From contig NZ_FNIJ01000006.1 in the NCBI RefSeq assembly GCF_900103845.1, forward strand, positions 124,001 through 188,000: a DNA stretch of 64,000 bases, given 5' to 3'. Shown piece after piece: positions 18,569 through 26,074 of the stretch. A program made the position numbers and the translations under genes. Under the pieces are notes generated by a model, which saw nothing but the letters and a program-made list of their open reading frames with translations, was not told the origin of the DNA and searched no databases. The DNA comes from Pseudomonas jinjuensis. Its GTDB lineage: Bacteria > Pseudomonadota > Gammaproteobacteria > Pseudomonadales > Pseudomonadaceae. Each line of letters opens with the position of its first letter. The stretch's first letter is position 1.

Positions 18569-18590
18569 GATACATCTCGGAGATTGATGA

Positions 18591-19445
18591 ATGGCCAGTT
18601 TCCCCGGTATCGATACCGAATTGCTGCGCACCTTCGTGGCGATCGCCGACCACGGCGGTTTCACCCGCGCCGCGGAGGTGGTGAACCGCACCCAGTCGGC
18701 CGTGAGCATGCAGATGAAGCGGCTGGAAGACGACGTGTTGGAGCGCTCGCTGTTCGAGCGTGACGGCCGCCAGGTCCGCCTCACGCCCGAGGGCCAGGTG
18801 CTGCTGGGCTATGCGCGGCGCATCCTCAAGCTGCACGGCGAGGTGTTCAACACCCTGCGCCAGCCGCACATGGTCGGCGCGGTGCGCATCGGTACGCCGG
18901 ACGACTACGTGATGCGCTTCCTGCCGGAAATCCTCAAGCGCTTCGCCGAGGCCTATCCGCTGGTGCAGGTGGAAGTGCACTGCGAGCCGTCGGCGCAACT
19001 GCTGACCCGCCAGGACCTCGACCTGTCCATCGTCACCCGCGAGCCGGGCACCGAGATCGGCCAGCTGCTGCGCCAGGAATCCTTCGCCTGGATGGCCGCC
19101 GAGGGATTCTGCCCGCACGATCACCGACCGATCCCGCTGGCGATGTTCAACAGCCAGTGCTTCTGCCGCGCCTTCGCCTGCAACGCGCTGGAGGCGATGG
19201 AACTGGACTACCGTATCGCCTATTCCAGCCCCAGCCTGTCGGCGCTGTTCGCCGTGGCCAGCGCCGGGCTGGCGCTCACCGCCCAGCTGCGCAGCCTGCA
19301 GAACGGCAACCTGCGCATCCTCGGCGAGGAAGACGGCCTGCCGCCGCTGCCCTCGGCGAGCATCGTGCTGCTGCGCAATCCGAGGACCCAGTCGCCGGTC
19401 ACCGAGAAGCTGGCGGAGTACATAGTCGAAGGCTTCAAGCCCTGA
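18591..19445 (+). CDS. LysR-family transcriptional regulator
   Basis: A 284-residue LysR regulator: the N-terminal winged helix (residues about 7-65) contains LRTFVAIADHGGFTRAAEVVNRTQSAVSMQMKRLE, and the substrate-binding domain follows from about 90. It diverges from the DUF1127 gene and lies upstream of ohrR, from which it is separated by 97 bases. The placement matches PA2846 in P. aeruginosa as I recall it. The inducer is unknown. Confidence 0.88.
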   Translation: MASFPGIDTELLRTFVAIADHGGFTRAAEVVNRTQSAVSMQMKRLEDDVLERSLFERDGRQVRLTPEGQVLLGYARRILKLHGEVFNTLRQPHMVGAVRIGTPDDYVMRFLPEILKRFAEAYPLVQVEVHCEPSAQLLTRQDLDLSIVTREPGTEIGQLLRQESFAWMAAEGFCPHDHRPIPLAMFNSQCFCRAFACNALEAMELDYRIAYSSPSLSALFAVASAGLALTAQLRSLQNGNLRILGEEDGLPPLPSASIVLLRNPRTQSPVTEKLAEYIVEGFKP

Positions 19446-19502
19446 GGTGCAACGCGTCGGCAACGCCGACTCCGAGGCTTCCCTGGCAGGCCAATAACTG
19501 TC

Positions 19503-19518
19503 GCGCTAAATTAATGCG
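19503..19518. promoter_or_regulatory. Candidate OhrR operator at ohrR
   Basis: GCGC...GCGC around TAAATTAAT, about 25 bases before the ohrR ATG, is an imperfect palindrome. A related TTAGCGCGCAAAATTTTATC lies before ohr at 20089-20108 and TTATCTTGCGCACTAA at 20038-20053. Shared AT-rich cores flanked by GCGC suggest one regulator binding both promoters; in Pseudomonas OhrR represses both genes. Confidence 0.4.
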
Positions 19519-19542
19519 CAATGGCTTGTTGGAGACTGCCGT

Positions 19543-19989
19543 ATGAAAACCTCAACCTGCGAACAGCTCAGGCTGGATAACCAGCTGTGCTTCGCCCTCT
19601 ATTCCACCTCGCTGCAGATGACCAAGACCTACAAGCCGCTGCTGCAGGAACTCGGCCTGACCTACCCGCAGTACATCGCCATGCTGGTGCTGTGGGAGCA
19701 GGACGGCATCACCGTCGGCGAGATCAGCGCGCGCATGCTCACCGACCCCGGCTCGCTCACGCCGCTGCTCAAGCGCCTGGAGGGCGAAGGCCTGATCACC
19801 CGCACCCGCAGCAGCGCCGACGAGCGCGTGGTGGAACTGCACCTGACCGACAGGGGCCGCGCGCTGCGCAAGCAGGCGGAGGCCATTCCCTCCTGCATCC
19901 TCGAAGCCAGCGGCCAGTCCGTCGAAGACCTCCTGGCGCTGAAGGACGAACTGGTGGCCCTGCGCGCCCGGCTGCAGGACGCGGACTAG
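19543..19989 (+). CDS. ohrR: Organic hydroperoxide resistance regulator OhrR (MarR family)
   Basis: This 148-residue MarR-type repressor has the peroxide-sensing cysteine near the N-terminus in NQLCFALYSTS (Cys16) and the winged helix in GEISARMLTDPGSLTPLLKRLEGEGLITRTRS. DERVVELHLTDRG is the wing. Oxidation of the cysteine by organic peroxides releases the repressor from DNA. It lies directly upstream of ohr on the same strand with a 146-base gap, enough for a separate promoter. Confidence 0.94.
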   Translation: MKTSTCEQLRLDNQLCFALYSTSLQMTKTYKPLLQELGLTYPQYIAMLVLWEQDGITVGEISARMLTDPGSLTPLLKRLEGEGLITRTRSSADERVVELHLTDRGRALRKQAEAIPSCILEASGQSVEDLLALKDELVALRARLQDAD

Positions 19990-20135
19990 AGGCTTATTCC
20001 CCGATGACGGTTCGTTCATAACGAACTCGTCCAAGAATTATCTTGCGCACTAACTATTCTGGGTTTAGTTTTCACAGCACGCACTACTTAGCGCGCAAAA
20101 TTTTATCGAACCAATCGAAACGGGAGCAGCCCACC

Positions 20136-20564
20136 ATGCAAGCGATCAAAGCCCTCTACACCGCCACCGCAACCGCCACCGGAGGCCGCGACGGCCGCGC
20201 CGTGTCCTCGGACGGCATCCTCGACGTGAAACTGACCACGCCGAAGGAACTGGGCGGCGCGGGCGGTGCAGCCACCAATCCCGAGCAGCTGTTCGCCGCC
20301 GGCTACTCCGCCTGCTTCATCGGCGCCATCAAGTTCGTCGCCGGCCAGAAGAAGGTGCAGGTCCCCGCGGACACCTCGATCACCGGCAAGGTCGGCATCG
20401 GCCAGATCCCCGGCGGCTTCGGCCTGGAAGTGGAACTGAACATCGACCTGCCAGGCCTGGAGCGCACCGTCGCCGAAGAGCTGGTGGCCGCCGCCCACCA
20501 GGTCTGCCCCTACTCCAACGCCACCCGCGGCAACATCGACGTGCGCCTGAACGTCAGCGTGTAA
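20136..20564 (+). CDS. ohr: Organic hydroperoxide resistance protein Ohr
   Basis: This 142-residue OsmC/Ohr-family thiol peroxidase reduces organic hydroperoxides. The two catalytic cysteines are in [13 protein letters not shown] (about residue 60) and [12 protein letters not shown] (about residue 124), and the conserved [16 protein letters not shown] precedes the first. Start is the ATG at 20136 with GGGAGC upstream; the longer frame is not needed. It ends at a strong terminator shared with efp. Confidence 0.95.
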   Translation: MQAIKALYTATATATGGRDGRAVSSDGILDVKLTTPKELGGAGGAATNPEQLFAAGYSACFIGAIKFVAGQKKVQVPADTSITGKVGIGQIPGGFGLEVELNIDLPGLERTVAEELVAAAHQVCPYSNATRGNIDVRLNVSV

Positions 20565-20576
20565 ATCCCGCGGAAA

Positions 20577-20610
20577 TGAAAAAGCCCGGCTTCGAAGCCG
20601 GGCTTTTTCA
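20577..20610. terminator. Bidirectional terminator between ohr and efp
   Basis: AAAAAGCCCGGCTTC is followed by its exact complement GAAGCCGGGCTTTTT. The run of A and T on both sides lets it serve ohr (+) and efp (-). Confidence 0.92.
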
Positions 20611-20625
20611 TGTCTCGCGAGGCAA

Positions 20626-21192
20626 TCAGGCCTTGACGCGGGACTTGTACTCGCCGGTGCGGGTATCGATCTCGATGGAGTCGCCGATTTCGCAGAATGC
20701 GGAAACCTGCAGCTCGGCACCGTTCTTCAGGCGAGCGGTCTTCATGACCTTGCCGGAGGTGTCGCCACGGACAGCCGGCTCGGTGTAGACGATTTCGCGA
20801 ACGATGGTGGTCGGCAGTTCGACCGAGATCACCTTGTCGTTATAGAAGACGGCTTCGCAGACGTCGGTCATGCCGTCTTCGATGAAGGTCAGCACGCCTT
20901 CCAGGTCGTCTTTCTCGATTTCGTACTGGTTGAACTCGCCGTCCATGAACACGTACAGCGGGTCGGCGAAGTAGGAGTAGGTCACTTCCTTGCGATCGAG
21001 GATGATCGGCTCCAGCTTGTCGTCGGCCTTGAACACGGTCTCGGTGCCGGCGCCGGTCAGCAGGTTCTTCAGCTTCATCTTGACGACGGCGGCGTTACGG
21101 CCGGACTTGTTGAATTCGGCCTTCTGGACGACCCAGGGGGCGCCGTTGATGTTAGCTACCTGGCCAGCGCGGAACTCTTGAGCGGTTTTCAT
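20626..21192 (-). CDS. efp: Elongation factor P
   Basis: The 188-residue EF-P rescues ribosomes stalled on polyproline stretches. The tip loop reads [10 protein letters not shown], with arginine at residue 32 rather than lysine. This is the form rhamnosylated by EarP. The earP gene lies immediately upstream in divergent... orientation is the same minus strand, 30 bases apart, so earP and efp may be co-transcribed. Full length, with normal KOW-like, central and OB domains. Confidence 0.97.
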   Translation of the reverse strand: MKTAQEFRAGQVANINGAPWVVQKAEFNKSGRNAAVVKMKLKNLLTGAGTETVFKADDKLEPIILDRKEVTYSYFADPLYVFMDGEFNQYEIEKDDLEGVLTFIEDGMTDVCEAVFYNDKVISVELPTTIVREIVYTEPAVRGDTSGKVMKTARLKNGAELQVSAFCEIGDSIEIDTRTGEYKSRVKA

Positions 21193-21222
21193 ACGAATAT
21201 CCGATTGGGTGAAGACAAAAAA

Positions 21223-22365
21223 TCAGGGGGCGTATGATAGCCAACTTGTATAAAAATGCACCAGCCCCGCGGCAAGATCTGTCCTTTCCCCCAGTTCGTC
21301 GCTCCAGCGCAATGCGTGTTCTTCCCACTGCGGTGTGAGTGCATCCAGCGTTTTCCAGGCTTCGGCCATCGAGCCCCTGGCGTTCCAGGCGCCCCAGCAG
21401 GATTCCACGGCCTGCTTCAGCGCCGCGGGCATCTGCGCGGTGTACAGATCGAGGAATGCATCGAGCTTCTCCAGGTGGATGTCCTCGTCCTGCTTATAGA
21501 TGTGCCAGATGAACGGCCGCCCCGCCCACTGCGCGCGGACGAAGGAATCCTCGCCGCGCACCGCGTTGAGGTCGCAGCTCCAGAGCAGCAGGTCGTAATC
21601 CTCCTGACGCACGAAAGGCAGCACCTGCAGGCGCAGGGAAGCGCGCTCGTGCGTCTCGCCCACAGCCAGGTCCGTAACGCCCAGCCAGCGCATCACGTCG
21701 CCGAGCGCCCTGCCCTCGGGAACCAGCACCAGGGTCGGGCGCCCGGCCGCGGCCAGTTCATCCAGCCAGGGAGCGATGGCCGGGTTCTCGTAGGTGAACA
21801 GCGAGACCAGCCGCTCGCCCGGACGCATCGCCACGCCGAGCGAGGCGAGGAAGTCGCGGCGGGCCTGCTCGTCGGCCTGGAACGCGCGGCGGCGCTCCAG
21901 CAATCCCGCCTCGCGCAGCAGGCCGCCGGTCCCGGCCTGAAAGCCGGGGAAATAGAAGTACTTCTGCAAGCCGCAGGACTGCAGGGACGGCAAGCCGTGA
22001 CAGTCGGCGACCCAGGGCTCGGCGCTGAGGTATTCCAGATTCAGCCAGAGCGGGCCGACCGGCCGCTCGCGCATCGCCTGCAGGTAGGCATCCGGCAGGT
22101 GGCAGGCGAATGCCTCGATCACCACGTCCGCCGCTTCGCCGTCCTGCCAGGGCTTCGGCCAGAGGCGGACATCGACTCCCGACTGCCATTGCTGCGCCAG
22201 GTTCGGGTCGGCCCCGGGGCATAGGCGGGCGAAGGGTGCCAGGTCGTCCACCCACAGGCGCACCTGCTGGCGCTGCTCGCCGGCCAGTTGGCGGGCCAGG
22301 CGCCAGGTCACGCCGATGTCGCCATAGTTGTCCACCACACTGCAGAAGATGTCCCAGCTCGCCAT
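21223..22365 (-). CDS. earP: EF-P arginine rhamnosyltransferase EarP
   Basis: This 380-residue GT-B glycosyltransferase uses dTDP-L-rhamnose to modify Arg32 of EF-P. The N-terminal signature WDIFCSVVDNYGDIGVTWRLARQL contains the catalytic aspartates, and the C-terminal QWAGRPFIWHIYKQDEDIHLEKLDAFL block is typical of the family. It is encoded on the same strand as efp, 30 bases upstream. ATG 22365 is chosen (MASWDIF) because the family N-terminus begins there; the ORF extends six residues further. Confidence 0.95.
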   Translation of the reverse strand: MASWDIFCSVVDNYGDIGVTWRLARQLAGEQRQQVRLWVDDLAPFARLCPGADPNLAQQWQSGVDVRLWPKPWQDGEAADVVIEAFACHLPDAYLQAMRERPVGPLWLNLEYLSAEPWVADCHGLPSLQSCGLQKYFYFPGFQAGTGGLLREAGLLERRRAFQADEQARRDFLASLGVAMRPGERLVSLFTYENPAIAPWLDELAAAGRPTLVLVPEGRALGDVMRWLGVTDLAVGETHERASLRLQVLPFVRQEDYDLLLWSCDLNAVRGEDSFVRAQWAGRPFIWHIYKQDEDIHLEKLDAFLDLYTAQMPAALKQAVESCWGAWNARGSMAEAWKTLDALTPQWEEHALRWSDELGERTDLAAGLVHFYTSWLSYAP

Positions 22366-22527
22366 CGCACCCGCCCTCGTCATCAGGCCGCCAGTTTAGC
22401 AACGGAGCGCCGCGACTTTCTCCGGCCTTCGTCCTTAAGCCGATGAATCCGTTGAAAAAAAGATTTGCCTTCGGCGATCCGTTCGGATACATTGCGCGCC
22501 TCGACGAACACAGCGTCGTCGAAATCT

Positions 22528-22617
22528 GGTGAGGTGTCCGAGCGGTTGAAGGAGCACGCCTGGAAAGTGTGTATACGGGAAACCGTATCGAGGGTTCGAA
22601 TCCCTCCCTCACCGCCA
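22528..22617 (+). tRNA. tRNA-Ser (anticodon GGA)
   Basis: Ninety bases including an encoded CCA. Acceptor arms GGTGAGG (22528) and CCTCACC pair fully with discriminator G. The anticodon loop reads CTGGAAA (GGA at 22560-22562), a long variable arm (TGTGTATACGGGAAACCGTATC) marks class II serine tRNA, and GGTTCGAATCC is the T arm. Confidence 0.97.
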
Positions 22618-22621
22618 GATT

Positions 22622-22655
22622 AAAAAGCCCGGCTAAGAAGTTAGCCGGGCTTTTT
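22622..22655 (+). terminator. Terminator after tRNA-Ser
   Basis: AAAAAGCCCGGCTAA pairs with TTAGCCGGGCTTTTT across a four-base loop and ends in a T run, five bases after the tRNA CCA. Confidence 0.93.
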
Positions 22656-23013
22656 CGTTTTACGGCCGAACACTTCCGCGACGCAAAGTTCCTTCGGACA
22701 AATGCATATCCGCGATTAAACAGTTCCGCCGTCGTTACACTCGGATATCTAAAGCTGTTCCGCCCTACTCCAGTGCAAGCAAGCTGCCATCACCTTCCTG
22801 ACTCTTTTCGGAAACACTCCCTTGCCAGACTGGACAGTTTTTGTGCAAGTCTCGGACTTGCACTGGCAACTCCTGTTCATACATGAAAAAAAAGTGCCGT
22901 ACTTGCGCTCAGTCGGTTTACTTACTAAAAGTAATGGGTACTATGTAGTCCGGCTAATTTCCCAGTGATGGGAGATTGCTTTTAATGGAAATGTCCACCT
23001 TAAGGGGAACACG
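22656..23013 (+). promoter_or_regulatory. Gap holding the oprI promoter and leader
   Basis: No gene is seen here. The GC content drops toward oprI. A -10 like TACTAT at 22939-22944 has a weak TTTACT-type -35 at 22917-22922 (16-base spacer). The leader forms a small CCCA-GTGA-TGGG hairpin at 22961-22972, and AAGGGG at 23003-23007 is the ribosome binding site. The strong expression expected of oprI fits such a promoter; exact start is inferred. Confidence 0.5.
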
Positions 23014-23265
23014 ATGAACAACGTTCTGAAATTCTCTGCTCTGGCTCTGGCTGCTGTTCTGGCCACCGGTTGCAGCAGCCACTCGAAAGAAACCGAAGCT
23101 CGCCTGACCGCTACCGAAGACGCAGCTGCCCGTGCCCAGGCTCGTGCTGACGAAGCCTATCGCAAGGCTGACGAAGCTCTGGCCGCTGCTCAGAAAGCCC
23201 AGCAGACCGCTGACGAGGCTAACGAGCGCGCCATGCGTATGCTGGACAAAGCCAGCCGCAAGTAA
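23014..23265 (+). CDS. oprI: Major outer membrane lipoprotein OprI
   Basis: The 83-residue Lpp homologue has a lipoprotein signal peptide ending in LATGC (lipidated cysteine about residue 20). The mature part is a long heptad coiled coil rich in Ala, Glu, Asp and Arg ([21 protein letters not shown]...). The C-terminal lysine (residue 83) is the probable site linked to peptidoglycan. Codon choice (GCT, CGT, GAA) differs from neighbours and fits very high expression. Confidence 0.97.
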   Translation: MNNVLKFSALALAAVLATGCSSHSKETEARLTATEDAAARAQARADEAYRKADEALAAAQKAQQTADEANERAMRMLDKASRK

Positions 23266-23284
23266 TAGGTCTCGTACCTATTAT

Positions 23285-23314
23285 AAAAGCCGACCCTCAT
23301 GGGTCGGCTTTTTT
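23285..23314 (+). terminator. Terminator of oprI
   Basis: AAAAGCCGACCC pairs with GGGTCGGCTTTT around TCAT and ends in six T residues, 20 bases after the stop. Confidence 0.95.
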
Positions 23315-23325
23315 ATGGGCGCAAG

Positions 23326-23357
23326 AAAAAACCCGCGGACCTTGCGGCCGGCGGGTT
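23326..23357 (-). terminator. Terminator of the L,D-transpeptidase gene
   Basis: AACCCGC and GCGGGTT arms (with an internal imperfect stem) are followed on the minus strand by six T residues, just after the stop at 23377. Confidence 0.7.
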
Positions 23358-23376
23358 CCTTCGCTGTGGTGGCGAA

Positions 23377-24357
23377 TCAGGGCATCTGCTGTGCAGTCTG
23401 GTCGGCCGTGGCTGCCACAGGGGAGTTCTGCATCTGCTGCGGCTGGGCAATGGCGACCGGCAGGCCATCTTCCGCGGCAACGACTTCACGCACCACGTTC
23501 CAGTCCATCTGCATCTGGTTGGCGATATCTTCGCGCTTGAGCAGGGCATTGATCACCGCAGTGTGCTTGTCGACTATCGAAGGATCGCCCTTGTCGTCGA
23601 TCGGCGCGTGCGCTTCCAGATAGATCTTTCCTTCGCTGCGGCCGAACTTGTAAGGCTCGTTGATGATCCGCACCGGAGTGCCGACCGGAATCATCGAGAA
23701 CAACTGGGTCACGTCCCCGTTGTACATGCGGAAGCAGCCGTGGCTGGTGCGCGTGCCGATGCCGAACTTCTTGTTCGAACCGTGGATCAGGTAACCGTGG
23801 AAGCCGAGGTTCATCTTGAACGGACCGAGCGGATTGTCCGGGCCCGGCGGGACCACGGCCGGCAGCGGATCGCCATCGGCGGCGTGCTCGGCGCGGATTG
23901 AGGCCGGCGGATACCAGGCCGGATCCTTGGTCTTGGAAATCACCCTGGTATCGCCCAGCGGCGACCCCCAGCCTTCCCGGCCGATACCGAGGGCATAGGT
24001 GTAGACCATGTTCTTGCCCTTCGGGTAGTAGTACAGGCGGTACTCGGCGAGGTTGATCACCACGCCCTCGCGCGGCCCCGGCGGCAGGATGAAGCGGGTC
24101 GGAATGATGACCTCGGTGCCCACGCCGGGCAGCCAGGCGTCGACGCCCGGGTTGGCGGCGAGCATTTCCTGGTAGCCGAGGCCGTACTTCTCGCCCAGGT
24201 CGGCGAAGGTATCTTCGTACTTGGCCTTGATGACCTGCACCTGGCCGACGATATCCTCGCCCGGCGGCGGCATCGGCAACTCGATGGCAGAAACATGACT
24301 GGCCGAAAGCAGCGCGGCTAGCGACAGCGAGCAGGCGGCAAAAACACGCGACAACAT
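23377..24357 (-). CDS. L,D-transpeptidase with LysM-like domain (ErfK/YbiS/YcfS/YnhG type)
   Basis: This 326-residue periplasmic enzyme has a signal peptide (to about residue 24, ending SHVSA), then a LysM-like peptidoglycan-binding segment (YEDTFADLGEKYGLGYQEML) and a YkuD catalytic domain. The active site reads HGSNKKFGIGTRTSHGCFRM; the cysteine is the nucleophile. Lying next to oprI it probably anchors OprI to peptidoglycan, as ErfK/YbiS do with Lpp in E. coli (inference). Start ATG 24357; the longer frame starts before the signal. Confidence 0.9.
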   Translation of the reverse strand: MLSRVFAACSLSLAALLSASHVSAIELPMPPPGEDIVGQVQVIKAKYEDTFADLGEKYGLGYQEMLAANPGVDAWLPGVGTEVIIPTRFILPPGPREGVVINLAEYRLYYYPKGKNMVYTYALGIGREGWGSPLGDTRVISKTKDPAWYPPASIRAEHAADGDPLPAVVPPGPDNPLGPFKMNLGFHGYLIHGSNKKFGIGTRTSHGCFRMYNGDVTQLFSMIPVGTPVRIINEPYKFGRSEGKIYLEAHAPIDDKGDPSIVDKHTAVINALLKREDIANQMQMDWNVVREVVAAEDGLPVAIAQPQQMQNSPVAATADQTAQQMP

Positions 24358-24429
24358 CCGAAGATCCTTGACGAAGCTTAGTGGCAAAGGGGGATTAGTT
24401 TATCACTGAGCGCCGTTTCGCAGGAAAGT

Positions 24430-24708
24430 TCAGACAGTCCAGGCGAAACGCGCGCCGCGGCGCTGCTCTTTCAGCTGCCTCAGGCACTCGCTGCACAGGC
24501 GCCGATCATGCAGCTGCCGCCGCTCCAGGCCGCGCCAGAGCGGTTGCGCAGGCAACAGTCCACCACAGAGGGTGCGATCGGCAGGGGTTCCCAGCTCGAG
24601 CTGACGGGCGACCAGATGCACGCGCATCTCACGACAGGCGAACAGGTCGAGCTGTTCGTCGGGCTCGATCAGCTGGTAGGCGTAGAGGGTCCAGGCGGGG
24701 CGCGGCAT
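24430..24708 (-). CDS. Small hypothetical protein with cysteine pairs
   Basis: A 92-residue protein starting MPRPAWTLYAYQLI. It has a cysteine in FACREM, one in LCGGLLP, and CSEC near the C-terminus, which might bind a metal ion, though the spacing is not a standard zinc ribbon. I do not recognise the family. The start ATG at 24708 is preceded by AGGAG-like sequence (24713-24718). It lies 66 bases after tesA on the same strand. Confidence 0.7.
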   Translation of the reverse strand: MPRPAWTLYAYQLIEPDEQLDLFACREMRVHLVARQLELGTPADRTLCGGLLPAQPLWRGLERRQLHDRRLCSECLRQLKEQRRGARFAWTV

Positions 24709-24774
24709 GGTGGCTCCTGAAGGGTGCGCAAACATAGCGGAAAGGCCAGTCGCGGGGAAGCCTCGATAACGCTT

Positions 24775-25380
24775 TCAGAGCAAAGGTTTCAGTGTCGGCC
24801 AGAGATTTTCCAGCAGCCTGGGCTGGGCATTGGCCGCGGGGTGGATGCCATCGGCCTGCATCATCCGCGGATCGCCCCCGACGCCTTCGAGGAAGAACGG
24901 CACCAGCGGCACCTCCTGTTCCTCCGCGACCTGCTCGAAGACCCGGGCGAAGGCCTGGGTGTAGCGCTCGCCATAGTTCGGCGGCAGGCGCATGCCGAGC
25001 AACAGCACCTTGGCCCCGGCCTGTTTCGACTGGCTGACCATCCCGGCAAGATTTCGTTGCAATTGAATCGGCGCCATTCCACGCAGGCCATCGTTGCCGC
25101 CCAGCTCGATCACCACCAGCTCCGGCTGCTCCTGGGCGAGCAGCTGCGGCAGCCGCGCCAGCCCGCCGGCACTGGTGTCGCCGCTGATCGAGGCATTCAC
25201 CACGCGGTAGTCGAAGCCCTGCTCCTCGAGGCGTTTTTCCAGCAGGCTGACCCAGCCCGCTCCGGTATCCAGGCCCAAACCGGCGCTGATACTATCGCCG
25301 ACGACCAACAGCGTCTGCGCCGCGGCCTGCTGTGCGATCAGAAGCAGGGCCAGGCAGCCGCTCAACAGCCATGCACGCAT
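24775..25380 (-). CDS. tesA: Acyl-CoA thioesterase I / lysophospholipase / arylesterase TesA
   Basis: A 201-residue SGNH hydrolase with a signal peptide (to AQQAAAQ). The four family blocks are visible: GDSISAGLG (Ser nucleophile), SGDTSAGG, ELGGNDGLRG (Asn) and DGIHP (Asp-His). In P. aeruginosa TesA is a periplasmic esterase and thioesterase. It diverges from the ABC ATPase gene across only ten bases, the usual E. coli ybbA/tesA arrangement. Confidence 0.95.
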   Translation of the reverse strand: MRAWLLSGCLALLLIAQQAAAQTLLVVGDSISAGLGLDTGAGWVSLLEKRLEEQGFDYRVVNASISGDTSAGGLARLPQLLAQEQPELVVIELGGNDGLRGMAPIQLQRNLAGMVSQSKQAGAKVLLLGMRLPPNYGERYTQAFARVFEQVAEEQEVPLVPFFLEGVGGDPRMMQADGIHPAANAQPRLLENLWPTLKPLL

Positions 25381-25390
25381 CGGATCCTCC

Positions 25391-26074
25391 ATGAGCGCAA
25401 GCATTCTCACCGCGCAGAACCTTAGCAAGGTCGTGCCCAGCGCGGAAGGCGAACTGACCATTCTCCACGACCTCTCGCTGGAACTCTCCCCCGGCGACAG
25501 CCTGGCCATCGTCGGCCGCTCCGGCTCCGGCAAGTCCACCCTGCTCGGCCTGCTCGCCGGGCTCGACGAACCCAGCGGCGGCATCGTCCATCTCGCCGGC
25601 CACATCCTCGGCCAGCTCGACCAGGACCAGCGCGCCCGGGTGCGCGCCGCCCACGTCGGCTTCGTGTTCCAGTCGTTCCAGCTGCTCGACAGCCTCAATG
25701 CGCTGGAGAACGTCATGCTGCCGCTGGAGCTGGAAGGCCGCCGCGACGCTCGCCAGCGTGCCCGCGAGCTGCTCGAACGGGTCGGCCTCGGCGAGCGCCT
25801 GACCCACTACCCGCGCCAGCTCTCCGGCGGCGAACAGCAGCGCGTGGCGATCGCCCGCGCCTTCGCCGCCGAACCCGACGTGCTGTTCGCCGACGAGCCC
25901 ACCGGCAACCTCGACAACGTCACCGGCGAGCACATCGGCGAGCTGCTCTTCGAGCTCAACCGCGAGCGCGGCACCACGCTGATCCTGGTCACCCACGACG
26001 AACGCCTGGCACGCCGCTGCCGGCGGCTGATCCGCCTGGAAAGCGGGCGCCTGGTCGAACACCCGGAGCCTTGA
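25391..26074 (+). CDS. ABC transporter ATPase, YbbA/LolD-like
   Basis: This 227-residue ATPase has Walker A GRSGSGKST, signature LSGGEQQRVAIARAF, Walker B VLFADEPTGNLD and the H-loop VTHD. The LolD/MacB-type Q-loop (FVFQSFQLLDSLNALENV) groups it with lipoprotein or mechanotransmission-type exporters. The TGATG overlap with the next gene couples it to the YbbP-like permease. The pair is known beside tesA; its substrate is not established. Confidence 0.93.
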   Translation: MSASILTAQNLSKVVPSAEGELTILHDLSLELSPGDSLAIVGRSGSGKSTLLGLLAGLDEPSGGIVHLAGHILGQLDQDQRARVRAAHVGFVFQSFQLLDSLNALENVMLPLELEGRRDARQRARELLERVGLGERLTHYPRQLSGGEQQRVAIARAFAAEPDVLFADEPTGNLDNVTGEHIGELLFELNRERGTTLILVTHDERLARRCRRLIRLESGRLVEHPEP

